Assembly: GCA_002314875.1 (NCBI GenBank)
Contig: DCHS01000032.1
Location: 1-46,883, forward strand
Reading direction: 5' to 3'
Source: Prevotellaceae bacterium UBA1746
GTDB lineage: Bacteria; Bacteroidota; Bacteroidia; Bacteroidales; Bacteroidaceae
DNA: 46,883 bases
The notes beneath the pieces were generated by a model, which was not told the DNA's origin, did no database searches, and saw nothing but the letters and a program-made list of their open reading frames with translations. This document shows positions 23,705-32,876 of the stretch, one piece after another; position 1 is the first letter of the stretch, and the number at the start of each line of letters is the position of its first letter. Made by a program: the position numbers and the translations under genes.

Positions 23705-25132
23705 ATGAAGAAAATCTTTACTCTCTTTGTGCTCGTTTTTGCCGTGATGGCAGCGTACGCGGGCAATACTACGGTTTATACCGACAAGCTTACTGTAACT
23801 GTGAATGGTGATGGAACTACACAGGAAACAGCTGTTAATGTAGAATTCTTGGAAGATAACTACATTAACTTTATATTGAAAAACTTTACTTTGGTAGCTG
23901 CTGACGGTAACGAAATGTACGTTGGTAACATTGCCGTTGATAACCTCTTCCTTACTAACAAGGGCGAATATGATTCTTTCTCTTTCAATGGTAACCTTCA
24001 GATTCAGGAAGGCGACAAAGCCGGTGTTGATACCTGGGTTGGTCCTCTTCTTGGTAATGTGCCCCTCGTTATGAAGGGTAAGATTACCGGCGACAAGCTT
24101 TATGTTACTATCGATATCGACATGATGTCCAGCATCAACCAGATTGTACAGGTGCAGTTCGGTTCAGACTTCGCTGCAGCAAGTGTTAGCAAAACAGTTG
24201 ATTATAGTGATGCACTTTCATCATTTATTTCAGGAAGTTTACTTGGTAAGGTAGAAGGTACAAAGGCACAGATTCAGCACCTTAGCAATGGTGATGTTAA
24301 TTTGGTTCTCCCCGCATTGACTCTTCCTGTTGATGGAGGCATGCTCCTTGGTGACTGCACCATTTCTGATGTTTCTGTTGAAAATCACGGAAACTATTAT
24401 ACCTTCAGCCATGTTGGCAATTGCTTTTTCTCTGGTTCCACTAATTTGGCAGGCATTTCTTGTGATGTAGTTCTCAATGGCCAGTACTCTGATGAGAAGT
24501 GCTACTTTACTTTAGACATGGACACCAAGGCAATTTTCGGTGAAAATATCAATTTTGAATATGGCACCGCATTTACCCCTGCTGCTGTAACTGACACAAA
24601 GACTTATGCAGATAATCTTGTTATCTCTGTCAATGCAACAAGCACAGATCCTATGCCTGCAGAAGTTATCGTTGAACATCTTAGCAACGGTTGTATCAAT
24701 TTTGCATTGAAGAACTTCACAATGGTTCTTGATGGAAATTCAATGTATGTAGGTAACATTCTCGTAGAAGATCTCGTTTTGTATGAGGGCGTTGGATATA
24801 AGTACTTTAACTATAACGGCAACCTTCTGATTAAGGCAGGTGATAAGGCTGGTGTAGCAGCAGAAGATTGGGTGGGTCCTCTTCTCGGTGAAATTCCTCT
24901 TCGTCTTCGTGGTCGTATTACCGATAACCGTTTGAATGTTGATATCGACATTGATATGTCTGAAACTCTCAATCAGATTATTTATGTTACTTTCGGTTCT
25001 ACCATCGAACCTGACGGTATCAATCAGGTAACAACGAAGAGTGATAACGTTGTTTATGATCTTCAGGGTCGTCGTGTGAACAATGCTGAAAAGGGCGTGT
25101 TCATTATGAATGGTAAGAAAATTCTCAAGTAA
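23705..25132 (+). CDS. Secreted protein with three calycin-like domains and a C-terminal sorting-like tail
   Basis: The start is set at the ATG of MKKIFTLFVLVFAVMAAYAG, a clean signal peptide. Upstream in-frame codons would bury it. The mature 475-residue product consists of three repeats (about 20-160, 165-305, 310-440). The first and third follow the pattern NxxYTDKLxVxVNG, INFxLKNFTxV, MYVGNIxVxxL, FNGNLxIxxGDKAG, WVGPLLGxxPL, VxIDIDM and VxFGS; the middle one is more diverged. This is the calycin-like (PF13944-type) domain of Bacteroidetes, a lipocalin-like barrel. The tail VYDLQGRRVNNAEKGVFIMN resembles a type IX secretion sorting domain. Export and surface display are therefore likely; ligand and function are unknown. 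The next gene encodes a much larger relative. Confidence 0.8.
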   Translation: MKKIFTLFVLVFAVMAAYAGNTTVYTDKLTVTVNGDGTTQETAVNVEFLEDNYINFILKNFTLVAADGNEMYVGNIAVDNLFLTNKGEYDSFSFNGNLQIQEGDKAGVDTWVGPLLGNVPLVMKGKITGDKLYVTIDIDMMSSINQIVQVQFGSDFAAASVSKTVDYSDALSSFISGSLLGKVEGTKAQIQHLSNGDVNLVLPALTLPVDGGMLLGDCTISDVSVENHGNYYTFSHVGNCFFSGSTNLAGISCDVVLNGQYSDEKCYFTLDMDTKAIFGENINFEYGTAFTPAAVTDTKTYADNLVISVNATSTDPMPAEVIVEHLSNGCINFALKNFTMVLDGNSMYVGNILVEDLVLYEGVGYKYFNYNGNLLIKAGDKAGVAAEDWVGPLLGEIPLRLRGRITDNRLNVDIDIDMSETLNQIIYVTFGSTIEPDGINQVTTKSDNVVYDLQGRRVNNAEKGVFIMNGKKILK

Positions 25133-25148
25133 GAATAAATCTATAAAA

Positions 25149-25190
25149 CGAGAAACCCTTTCATAGTACGCGTATTATGGAAGGGTTTCG
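25149..25190. terminator. Hairpin between the two calycin-like genes
   Basis: A 14-bp stem with one wobble pair (25152-25165 with 25176-25189, arm GAAACCCTTTCATA) and a 10-nt loop. The T-run after it is weak, so it may attenuate rather than end transcription into the large gene. Confidence 0.55.
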
Positions 25191-25252
25191 CTTGTAAAAA
25201 GATAGAAAAAATGCTTCTGTCTTCAATTACGAATTTGTAATACTTTATTAAA

Positions 25253-28200
25253 ATGAAAAAAGTCATATCTTTGGCGATACTTGCTTTGACCGCTATCGGT
25301 GCAAATGCTCAGTATCAATTTCCCAATTCGACTTTTGATGCCGATTTCATCTCATCTTATAGTTCTTATTCTGAGCCTGAAGGTTGGCATGGTTATGCGT
25401 CAATTAATGCAAGTTCTCTTAATAGCGCAGGTAGAGCAGGTGACAAACTTGTTCAGTCAACAGATGTTCGTTCAGGTGCTACTGGCAAGTGCGTCTATGT
25501 AAAGTCAAAATCAATCTTGGGCGTTGTAGCGAATGGTGTTATGACCAATGGTCAGATTTACACCCATAGCACTACTCCAACCGATGGTAAGAACAACTAT
25601 AATTATGATCATCATACTGGAGATAGTTCATATGGTGAAAATAATAAGTTCTTTACGATTTTTACAGGCCGTCCTGATTATGTAAGAGTATGGGTTAAGT
25701 TTGTTCCTGCCAATGCTTCAGAAGGCAATGCTCGTTTGAATATGATTCTTCATAAGGAAAATACTATGATGTATGATCCTGAAGATAATGCAGACAAGAG
25801 TATTGTTATTGCTCGTGCAACAAAAAGCATACCTTCTTGTGATTGGACACAGTTGGAAGTGCCTTTTGAATACGTCAGTGTATCAGAACCCGGACAGATT
25901 CTCGCTACATTTACGACTAATGAAACTCCTGGTGGTGGTTCAGACGGTGACTATCTCTATATTGATGATATCGAGATGGTGTATTTGAGCACAATTAAAT
26001 CTGCCACATTCAATGGCGAGAATATTGTGTTTACTGGCAATAGTGCAAGAGTTGATGCTAATTATAAAGCAAAATTCTTTAAGATGCAGACTGGTGCCGG
26101 TGCTATTGTTGAAGATAACTTTGACCCCAACACCAATATTTTGACGATTACTATTAAGGGTAACGACTATAGCGTTAATCCTTCTAACGTTCATACCTAC
26201 ACTATCCAGTTCAATGGTATGGATTCGTCAGCAGATGATGAACCTGAGGCTGTTGTAACACCTGAAACTTCTGCTTCTCCTCAGGCTCCCGCAGCAGGTT
26301 GGTTCTATATCCGTAACAAGAGTACAAATAACTATATTACCACTGGTACAAAGACCAGTTCAACTCCACATGCTTGGCAACTTTCTGCTTCAAATGATGC
26401 AACCATAACTGATGAGAATGGCAACTACATTTATTTGCAGTGTAATGCTTTCAGTTCATCAGTAAATACGTCTGGTACCAAAAAAGATCTTGATGTCAAA
26501 TTTGCAAAAGTAGGAGACACCAATTACTATCAGATTTATGGTGTTTACAATGGTTTGATGTCAGATTATTATATCTATATCAATGATAGTAATGGTAAAA
26601 TTGAAAAGAAGTCAAGCGCCTCTGATGCAGACAACTACCTTTGGGAGTTTATTCCCGCTCAGTTATTTGAACGTGTAAACTCATTCTGGCCCAACTACAG
26701 CAACGCTTCTATGAGCAATGGCGTTGAAGTAAAAGGTTTCCGTGCTTTGCCCTCTACTGCAGTAGAAACAATTGAAAACCTGCCTTTGGGTATTTATGAG
26801 GTAAAGGGTTCAAGTCTTACGGGTTCAGTTACTGTTGATGGTACAACTTATAATGTTACAAACAATACAACAGGCAAATTCTACATTCCCTATGGCTCAG
26901 CACTTGAAACTGCTTTGAGTGATAAGAATTACCAGATTTTCTACTACGGACGTCTTGATTTGTCTGTTGTAGGTAATTATAATGGCACTGCTATTACCTC
27001 AACGAATGGAGTTTATGCTTGTGATCAAGTCTATACGGATAAGAACAAACTCTCGTTAACTCTGGGTAACGGAGCAAGCGAATACGTTGTCAATTACGAC
27101 GAAAGCACTCATGTAATGACGGTTACTGTCAGCGGTTACGGCCGTAGTCGTGAAACCGAAGTACAGATGGCTGCACCTGATTTGAGCTTAATTGCTACAT
27201 GGTACGGCGATAAAGTTGAAGACGGTGCTACTATTCATGAGGTATATGATGCATCAAAGTTGGTTGTAACTGCTGGTGCAGGTGCGACTTTTGAAACAGC
27301 CTATGACGATGAAACTGGTGTTGTAACCATTACTGTTAAGGGCGGTTCAGAAGTCAAGACCTATAGCCTCCAGTTTGACGTACTTCCTGCAACAGTTTCT
27401 ACAAAGCAGTATTCTCCTCTTTCACTTCTTTATAATGGTGCAAGTTCTTCTTCATCAGGTATGACTTTTGGAGTTGCAACCCTCGAAAATGATAATATCA
27501 GCTTTACTTTCAATGCAGGTAGAGGTGGTAGTGCAACTGCTACTAATCTTTCTGTTGACGAAGACGGTTACTTCAAGTACAGCGGTAATGTTCGTAATGG
27601 TGATGACCTGGTACCTTTTGTTGTCAATGGCCAGATAAAGAATGGCGAATTGTTGGCAGCTTCTGCTGATATGGTTTATCGCAGCCAGGCGCTCTTCCAT
27701 GCAACTTACGGTGTTGAGTTGTCTTCCTCTAAGGACTATACCGGTCAGCCAATCGTCGTTACTGTTAATGGTGACGTCACTTCCATTGACGGACAGACAG
27801 TTACGATGGGTGACCTTACTAATGGTAACGTCAACTTCACATTGAAGGACTTTGCTATGACGCTGAATAATAAGATGACCTATATCGGTAACATCTTCCT
27901 CGAAAATTTCCCTATCGATGCTGATGGCAATTTCGAGTACCAGGGTGGTATTATCATTGGTCCGGGTTCTCGTACCGTATCTTCTACCTGGAGTGGTCTT
28001 GAACTTGGTATCGTTCCTGTTACCCTCCGTGGTCAGCGTTATAATAATGGCAATGATATCATTGTTGTCATTGATATTGATATGGAAAGCCTCAAACAGA
28101 CTATCCATGTAACTTACGGTGCAGAACCTGTTGGAACGCCTAAGGTATATACTGATGCTCTCGATGTCTTCGTAAATGGAGAAGAAACGATTGTTCCAAA

Positions 28201-29899
28201 CACCAAGGTTAACATTGGTACATTAAAGAATGGTAATATTAAGTTTACCTTGAAGGACTTCTATATGAATCTGAATGGTTCATATTCTCCTATTGGTAAC
28301 ATTGCAATTGATAATATCGCACTTGATGCTGAAGGCAATTTTGCTTACAATGGCATTATCCGCATTGGTAAGGGTACCGATACCACTATAAAATGGAACG
28401 GTCCTGACCTTGGCAGTATTCCTGTGTCTCTCCGTGGTCAGTGCTTTGATGTAACTGAAGACGGTAATGGTGAGAATGGCTTGAGTCATTGCCAGATGGT
28501 TCTTGATATTCAAATGGAAAGTCTTAAGCAGACAATCCACATTACATTTGGTACTGATGCTGCTCAGACAAAGAATTACACCGATGTCCTTGCAGTAACA
28601 GTAAATGGTGTAACGACTACACAGAATACAACAATCACTGTCGGTACTTTGCGTAATGGCAATATCAACTTCATCCTTGATAATTTCGTGTTGTCTACGG
28701 GTAATGACAAGGTTACGCCTGTTGGTAATATCGCAATTGAAGACCTTGCTCTTGATGCAGAAGGTCGTTTCACTTATAACGGCAATGTTGTGATTTCCAA
28801 TGGTTCTGATGCTACAGTAAAAACTTGGAGCGGCCCTGAGATGGGTGCTGTTCCTTTGGAACTCAATGGTCAGATTTACACTGTTGATGGTATTGAATAC
28901 TGTTTCGTGAATATCGACATTGATATGGAGGCTTCACTCAAGCAGACTATTAATGTCACTTTCGGTGCAAAAGTAGATAAAACTGACACCTACACTGATG
29001 TTTTGAAGGTAACTGTTAATGGAGAAGCAACGGTTATGAACAATCAGCAAGTGCAAGTTGCTACACTTCGTAATGGTGACATCAATTTCATTCTCAACAA
29101 CTTCTCTATGCCTTTGAATGGCAAAACAACTTATATTGGCAACATTGCTATCAACGCTCTCCATCTTGATGCTGATGGCAAGTTCGAATACAAGGGTAAT
29201 GTTCGTATTGCAGCAGGTACAGATCCTGATGATGTAGAATGGGCTGGTCCTGGTCTTGGTGCAATTCCCCTTGATTTGAAGGGCCAGATATACACCTATG
29301 ATAACAAGAAATATATTATCGTAAGTATTGCTATTGCCATTAAGGTTGGCACTGTAGAACAGACCGTAAATGTACTCTTTGGTGGAGATCCTATTAGAGA
29401 AGTGGAAATCTCAGATAATCTTGAGGTTACTATTAATGGTCAGGTCAGCAACATGAATGCTGATGTTACCGTTGGTGTTCTTCGCAATGGGAATATTAAC
29501 TTCATGCTGAGAAACTTCAAATTGAAGCTTGCAGAGGGTGAATCTAATATCGGTAACCTTTCTGTTGACAACTTGGAAATGGATAATGAAGGAAACTTCA
29601 GTTTCAATGGAGTTGTTCGTATAGGAAAAGGTGATGATAGTACTATAAGCTCATGGGCTGGTCCTGATTTGGGCGACATTCCCGTTGTCATGCATGGTCA
29701 CTTCAATGAAACCTTGAAGAAGGCATACGTTACAATTGATATTGACATGATGGATAGTCTTAGCCAGATTATTACCGTAACCTTCGGTGCTGATTTTGCT
29801 TCTATTGCAAATCTCGTTAACTTGATTGAACAGGCCAAAGCTGGTAATGCTACGCTTGATGATATCAATGCCAAGGTAGATGCAGTACTCGAAAAGTAA
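25253..29899 (+). CDS. Large secreted protein: PCMD-like domain, ricin-like region, then six tandem calycin-like domains
   Basis: A 1548-residue protein with signal peptide MKKVISLAILALTAIGANAQ. Residues ~20-245 (QYQFPNSTFD...GDYLYIDDIEMVY) look like the putative carbohydrate metabolism (PCMD) domain. Residues ~345-470 include GWFYIRNKSTNNYITTGT, a ricin-type lectin pattern. From 716 on there are six repeats starting near 716 (degenerate), 827, 964, 1107, 1244 and 1384. The later five are 137-143 residues long with signature NGNINFxLxNF, GNIAIDxL, FxYNGNVxI, WxGPxLGxIPxxLxGQ, IDIDM and QTIxVTFGA. The C-terminus is a short amphipathic helix ending DDINAKVDAVLEK; no sorting tail is seen. It follows the three-domain protein by 120 bp. 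A surface carbohydrate-binding or adhesin role is inferred from the modules. Confidence 0.8.
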   Translation: MKKVISLAILALTAIGANAQYQFPNSTFDADFISSYSSYSEPEGWHGYASINASSLNSAGRAGDKLVQSTDVRSGATGKCVYVKSKSILGVVANGVMTNGQIYTHSTTPTDGKNNYNYDHHTGDSSYGENNKFFTIFTGRPDYVRVWVKFVPANASEGNARLNMILHKENTMMYDPEDNADKSIVIARATKSIPSCDWTQLEVPFEYVSVSEPGQILATFTTNETPGGGSDGDYLYIDDIEMVYLSTIKSATFNGENIVFTGNSARVDANYKAKFFKMQTGAGAIVEDNFDPNTNILTITIKGNDYSVNPSNVHTYTIQFNGMDSSADDEPEAVVTPETSASPQAPAAGWFYIRNKSTNNYITTGTKTSSTPHAWQLSASNDATITDENGNYIYLQCNAFSSSVNTSGTKKDLDVKFAKVGDTNYYQIYGVYNGLMSDYYIYINDSNGKIEKKSSASDADNYLWEFIPAQLFERVNSFWPNYSNASMSNGVEVKGFRALPSTAVETIENLPLGIYEVKGSSLTGSVTVDGTTYNVTNNTTGKFYIPYGSALETALSDKNYQIFYYGRLDLSVVGNYNGTAITSTNGVYACDQVYTDKNKLSLTLGNGASEYVVNYDESTHVMTVTVSGYGRSRETEVQMAAPDLSLIATWYGDKVEDGATIHEVYDASKLVVTAGAGATFETAYDDETGVVTITVKGGSEVKTYSLQFDVLPATVSTKQYSPLSLLYNGASSSSSGMTFGVATLENDNISFTFNAGRGGSATATNLSVDEDGYFKYSGNVRNGDDLVPFVVNGQIKNGELLAASADMVYRSQALFHATYGVELSSSKDYTGQPIVVTVNGDVTSIDGQTVTMGDLTNGNVNFTLKDFAMTLNNKMTYIGNIFLENFPIDADGNFEYQGGIIIGPGSRTVSSTWSGLELGIVPVTLRGQRYNNGNDIIVVIDIDMESLKQTIHVTYGAEPVGTPKVYTDALDVFVNGEETIVPNTKVNIGTLKNGNIKFTLKDFYMNLNGSYSPIGNIAIDNIALDAEGNFAYNGIIRIGKGTDTTIKWNGPDLGSIPVSLRGQCFDVTEDGNGENGLSHCQMVLDIQMESLKQTIHITFGTDAAQTKNYTDVLAVTVNGVTTTQNTTITVGTLRNGNINFILDNFVLSTGNDKVTPVGNIAIEDLALDAEGRFTYNGNVVISNGSDATVKTWSGPEMGAVPLELNGQIYTVDGIEYCFVNIDIDMEASLKQTINVTFGAKVDKTDTYTDVLKVTVNGEATVMNNQQVQVATLRNGDINFILNNFSMPLNGKTTYIGNIAINALHLDADGKFEYKGNVRIAAGTDPDDVEWAGPGLGAIPLDLKGQIYTYDNKKYIIVSIAIAIKVGTVEQTVNVLFGGDPIREVEISDNLEVTINGQVSNMNADVTVGVLRNGNINFMLRNFKLKLAEGESNIGNLSVDNLEMDNEGNFSFNGVVRIGKGDDSTISSWAGPDLGDIPVVMHGHFNETLKKAYVTIDIDMMDSLSQIITVTFGADFASIANLVNLIEQAKAGNATLDDINAKVDAVLEK
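27731..29820 (+). repeat. Five tandem ~411-429 bp coding repeats (calycin-like modules)
   Basis: Units begin near 27731, 28142, 28571, 28982 and 29402. They are conserved at protein level but diverged in DNA, so the duplications are old. Confidence 0.75.
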
Positions 29900-29919
29900 T
29901 CATCTCTAACGCATAATTT

Positions 29920-29948
29920 GCGGGCCATAGGTATTTCCTGTGGCCCGC
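29920..29948 (+). terminator. Terminator after the large calycin-like gene
   Basis: An 11-bp GC-rich stem with one wobble (29920-29930 with 29938-29948, arm GCGGGCCATAG) and a 7-nt loop, followed by ATTATTGTT. Confidence 0.75.
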
Positions 29949-30079
29949 ATTATTGTTGCAGTCTATGCGTATTTCCCTTTAACATCTATTAGTCTTTTTA
30001 ACATAGGGAAATTTGGATATTCAAAGGAAAAATCGTAAATTAAAGATACGTAGGGTGGAGAAGAGGCCGAAAAGGGGCC

Positions 30080-30154
30080 GTTGAAACGCGGTGCGGGAGG
30101 AATTTCAACTATGTCGGACGTAGAAAAAACTGCACCGTGGGAGCGTTTCAACTA
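30080..30154. repeat. GC-rich imperfect inverted repeat with internal direct repeats
   Basis: GTTGAAACGC (30080-30089) is inverted at 30143-30152, and GGTGC is inverted at 30132-30136. Two direct copies of GGGAG-N2/3-TTTCAACTA occur at 30095-30111 and 30139-30154. The block is non-coding and more GC-rich than its surroundings, and looks like a dispersed repeat element. Confidence 0.5.
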
Positions 30155-30240
30155 CCTGCGCGCGCAGTTCGCCCATAACTTTAACATTTCAATGTGAGAT
30201 AGTTAACACAGAAACAAGTATGTATATGGACTGTCTTTGC

Positions 30241-30393
30241 CAGTTTACAGTTTACAGTTTACAGTTTACAGTTTACAGTTATTTTTTTTGAATTAAATAA
30301 TGCTTATAGAGCTTTAATTATATATTATATAATTAAGACTATTTTCTAATGTAAAATAGAAAATTTTTAACTGTAAACTGTAAACTGTAAACT
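30241..30393. repeat. Heptamer array (CAGTTTA)n with a 25-bp inverted copy around an AT-rich palindromic core
   Basis: Five full units plus CAGTT fill 30241-30280. The inverse fills 30369-30393. The two form a perfect 25-bp inverted repeat (30256-30280 with 30369-30393). The 88-bp loop contains a 10-bp palindrome (TAATTATATA/TATATAATTA near 30317-30337) and another with 8-bp arms (ATTTTCTA/TAGAAAAT). Confidence 0.85.
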
Positions 30394-30542
30394 CCTCACA
30401 TTTATGCGAAGGGGATTATAGCACGGGTCGGACCTTCGGCCCTATATCATCAATCGTTAGTTGAAAACGGCCTGACGGACCGCAGGTTACAAATCGGGCA
30501 TGGGCCTCCTATGTTTTGGTTGTTCATATTTGTATATAATAT

Positions 30543-30582
30543 CAAAAAATAAAGCCACCTTCCAGAAGTAGGAAAGTGGCTT
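30543..30582 (-). terminator. Terminator of the GT2-hexosaminidase unit
   Basis: A 12-bp stem with one mismatch (30552-30563 with 30571-30582, arm AAGCCACCTTCC) and a 7-nt loop, followed on the minus strand by TTATTTTTTG. Confidence 0.85.
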
Positions 30583-30601
30583 GATTTATTTGGTAAGCTT
30601 T

Positions 30602-32860
30602 TTAGTAGCTCAACATTTTCTTGCCATTGCTGATAACAAAGCCAGTGTGAGATCGGGATACTGAGCGACCGCTGAGATCGTAAATGCCAGTGATGTGTTG
30701 AGGTTCAACGGAAACCTCGGTGATGTTGTCAAGGGTACCGACAGATTCAACCTTCCAGAACGAAGCACCATTGCTGGTTCCATGAGCGAAGAGACGAGCC
30801 TTGGTGGTATTGCTGACATTGTTGTTCACAGCAACAGAGGTGTTTGCAACCGGACAAATCGCAACATAACCACTCATTGTGGTCTCATCAAAAGTCCAGG
30901 CAATCTTCTTTGTGTTAAGCGTTACTGCACTGCCGCTTGAAGTTGCAGAAACATAAAGATATTTGCCACTAACCTCGCTCTTGATGTAGTATTCGCCATC
31001 AGTACCAGTACTTTCGAGAATCCAGTTGGTACATTCAGAACCCTGGCCGTTGAGCGTACCATTGTCATCACGAAGGCAGCGACCGCGGTCAGCGCTCTGA
31101 TTGGTGAAAGTTACGATGGCCTTATCACGGATAGGATTTACATAAGTACGGTGAACATAGTCATCCATCCAATGCTTGGCATAGATATATCCGCCAAGAT
31201 CAAGCATTTCCGTATCACGAGTCATTCGGCTCTTGAAATCCGTCCAGTTCTTCTTGGTCTGTGCGCTCCAACCCGCTTCTGCTACGCAGACGAGACGAGG
31301 AAGGGCAAGGTATTCAAGATATTCGTTGCTGGAAACATGTTCGCACCAGAAGGTTCCCTGAACACCCTTGATGTGCGCTAATTGTTCCGTTGTCAGTGAA
31401 CCTTGAACAGGGACATAATTATAACAACCTTCGACGGTATCATCACCTGCACCTGCACCGGTTGGTTCGCCGTAGTCATTACTCTGACGACGATTGATGT
31501 AGTAACCACCAGTAGAAGAGTGATATTCAGTGATAATAGCATCGAGTCCCAACTGAGCGGCTTTTGTAGCGCTGCTTTGGCAGGGATTCCAACACATGAT
31601 AGTCAAGCCGGTCTCTTTGATCAAATCAAGATCAGCACCACTTGCGGTAATCGCTTCATTCCAGCAAACGATTTTTTTATCTTTTGTCTTCAGGAAATCT
31701 GCAATATCCTTAATAAAATGAGATTGGAGAGCGCGGTAACTGCTTAAACCCAGAGACTTGTACTTTGCCTGGCAGTCTGCATTTGATTCCCACTGAGAGG
31801 TAGGACACTCGTCACCACCAATATGGATGTAAGGGTAGGGGAAGATGTCGCAAAGTTCATCGAGAATGTTCTTTGCAAACTGTACCGCCTTTTCATTACC
31901 AACATTCAGAACATCAGATGAAATACCACCAGAATTCCATACACTCGGAGCACTGTTGGGATGACAGCAGTATTCAGGATATGCCGCCATTGCAGCAACG
32001 AAATGGCCAGGCATATCAACTTCTGGAAGCACATCAATATGGCGTTCTGCAGCGTAAGCCACAACCTCACGCATCTCGTCCTGCGTATAGAAATAAGGAC
32101 CATACTGCTTGTTCGTATAAGCGCCTTCGCCCGTCCACCAATAATTGTCAACAAGATAAATATCTGTATTCCAACTGTTAGAGCGAGTAGCGCCAACCGT
32201 TGTCAGCTTAGGATATTGTTTGATTTCTGCACGCCATCCCTGGTCGTCAGTGAGATGCCAGTGGAATACATTCATCTTATATACTGCCATCAAGTCAATC
32301 ATCTTCTTTACTTCTTCAACGGTAAAGAAATGACGGCTTACATCGAGCATAAAACCGCGATAACTGAAACGTGGATTATCGGTAATGGTTACAATAGGAA
32401 GCGAATAGGTTTCTCCAGTCTTCCCAGCAACACCAATGGCAACATTAGCAGGAAGCATCTTCTTGATACTTTGGAAAGCATAATAGAAACCACGCTGGGT
32501 CAATGATGAAATCACAATACTGTCAGCCTTGGCAACAATGCGGAAACCTTCCATACCTACGTTGGAGAAAGAACCTCCGTAAGGATTTACTCTGATAAGT
32601 GCATTTTCGGTAGAGTGAGCAAGCTTTACCGTGTAGCCGGTCATTGTAGCATTGAGAGCATCTACAAAACGCTGAGCCTCAACCATTACCGTGTCACCGA
32701 GAGATTCTGCAACTCCCACCGTAAATTCCTGAGGTAGGACACAACTGCCATCGTATGTGGTGCAGGATTTAGCTCTTGGAGTAAGGTTAACAAACTGCTT
32801 TTCTGCGTAGGCAGAGAAAAATGCAGAAAAGGCCAAGAGAAATACAAGAATTTTTTTCAT
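30602..32860 (-). CDS. Secreted GH20 beta-N-acetylhexosaminidase with ricin-like C-terminal domain
   Basis: The start is set at the ATG of MKKILVFLLAFSAFFSAYAEKQ, a signal peptide; the longer frame begins with GTG. The 752-residue protein has a GH20 N-terminal domain (about 20-150). The (beta/alpha)8 catalytic domain (about 155-520) begins RFSYRGFMLDVSRHF. Its catalytic Asp350-Glu351 pair lies in HIGGDECPTSQW. A ricin-type domain follows near 590-710 (GRCLRDDNGTLNGQGSECTNW, GKYLYVSATSSG). The tail GIYDLSGRSVSRSHTGFVI resembles a sorting domain. It should release terminal GlcNAc or GalNAc from host or plant glycans or chitin fragments at the surface. It starts 16 nt after the GT2 stop, so the two are probably co-transcribed. 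Confidence 0.93.
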   Translation of the reverse strand: MKKILVFLLAFSAFFSAYAEKQFVNLTPRAKSCTTYDGSCVLPQEFTVGVAESLGDTVMVEAQRFVDALNATMTGYTVKLAHSTENALIRVNPYGGSFSNVGMEGFRIVAKADSIVISSLTQRGFYYAFQSIKKMLPANVAIGVAGKTGETYSLPIVTITDNPRFSYRGFMLDVSRHFFTVEEVKKMIDLMAVYKMNVFHWHLTDDQGWRAEIKQYPKLTTVGATRSNSWNTDIYLVDNYWWTGEGAYTNKQYGPYFYTQDEMREVVAYAAERHIDVLPEVDMPGHFVAAMAAYPEYCCHPNSAPSVWNSGGISSDVLNVGNEKAVQFAKNILDELCDIFPYPYIHIGGDECPTSQWESNADCQAKYKSLGLSSYRALQSHFIKDIADFLKTKDKKIVCWNEAITASGADLDLIKETGLTIMCWNPCQSSATKAAQLGLDAIITEYHSSTGGYYINRRQSNDYGEPTGAGAGDDTVEGCYNYVPVQGSLTTEQLAHIKGVQGTFWCEHVSSNEYLEYLALPRLVCVAEAGWSAQTKKNWTDFKSRMTRDTEMLDLGGYIYAKHWMDDYVHRTYVNPIRDKAIVTFTNQSADRGRCLRDDNGTLNGQGSECTNWILESTGTDGEYYIKSEVSGKYLYVSATSSGSAVTLNTKKIAWTFDETTMSGYVAICPVANTSVAVNNNVSNTTKARLFAHGTSNGASFWKVESVGTLDNITEVSVEPQHITGIYDLSGRSVSRSHTGFVISNGKKMLSY

Positions 32861-32876
32861 ATTGTTGATTGTCGTT

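Larger units (their letters stand above)
29949..30542. other. Repeat-rich non-coding interval
   Basis: About 600 bp without a credible gene between the large calycin gene and the hexosaminidase terminator. Besides the two repeat blocks listed, it holds a GC-rich stretch at 30412-30510 with small hairpins (GGACCTTCGGCCC near 30431). No transposase remnant was recognised. Confidence 0.6.

Noticed and set aside
27455..28108. Open frame of 217 codons opposite the large calycin-like gene
   Set aside because: Antisense shadow of repeated coding sequence; no motif and no start context.
30095..30154. CRISPR-like repeats (two copies of a GGGAG..TTTCAACTA unit)
   Set aside because: Only two imperfect short copies, no regular spacers and no cas genes.
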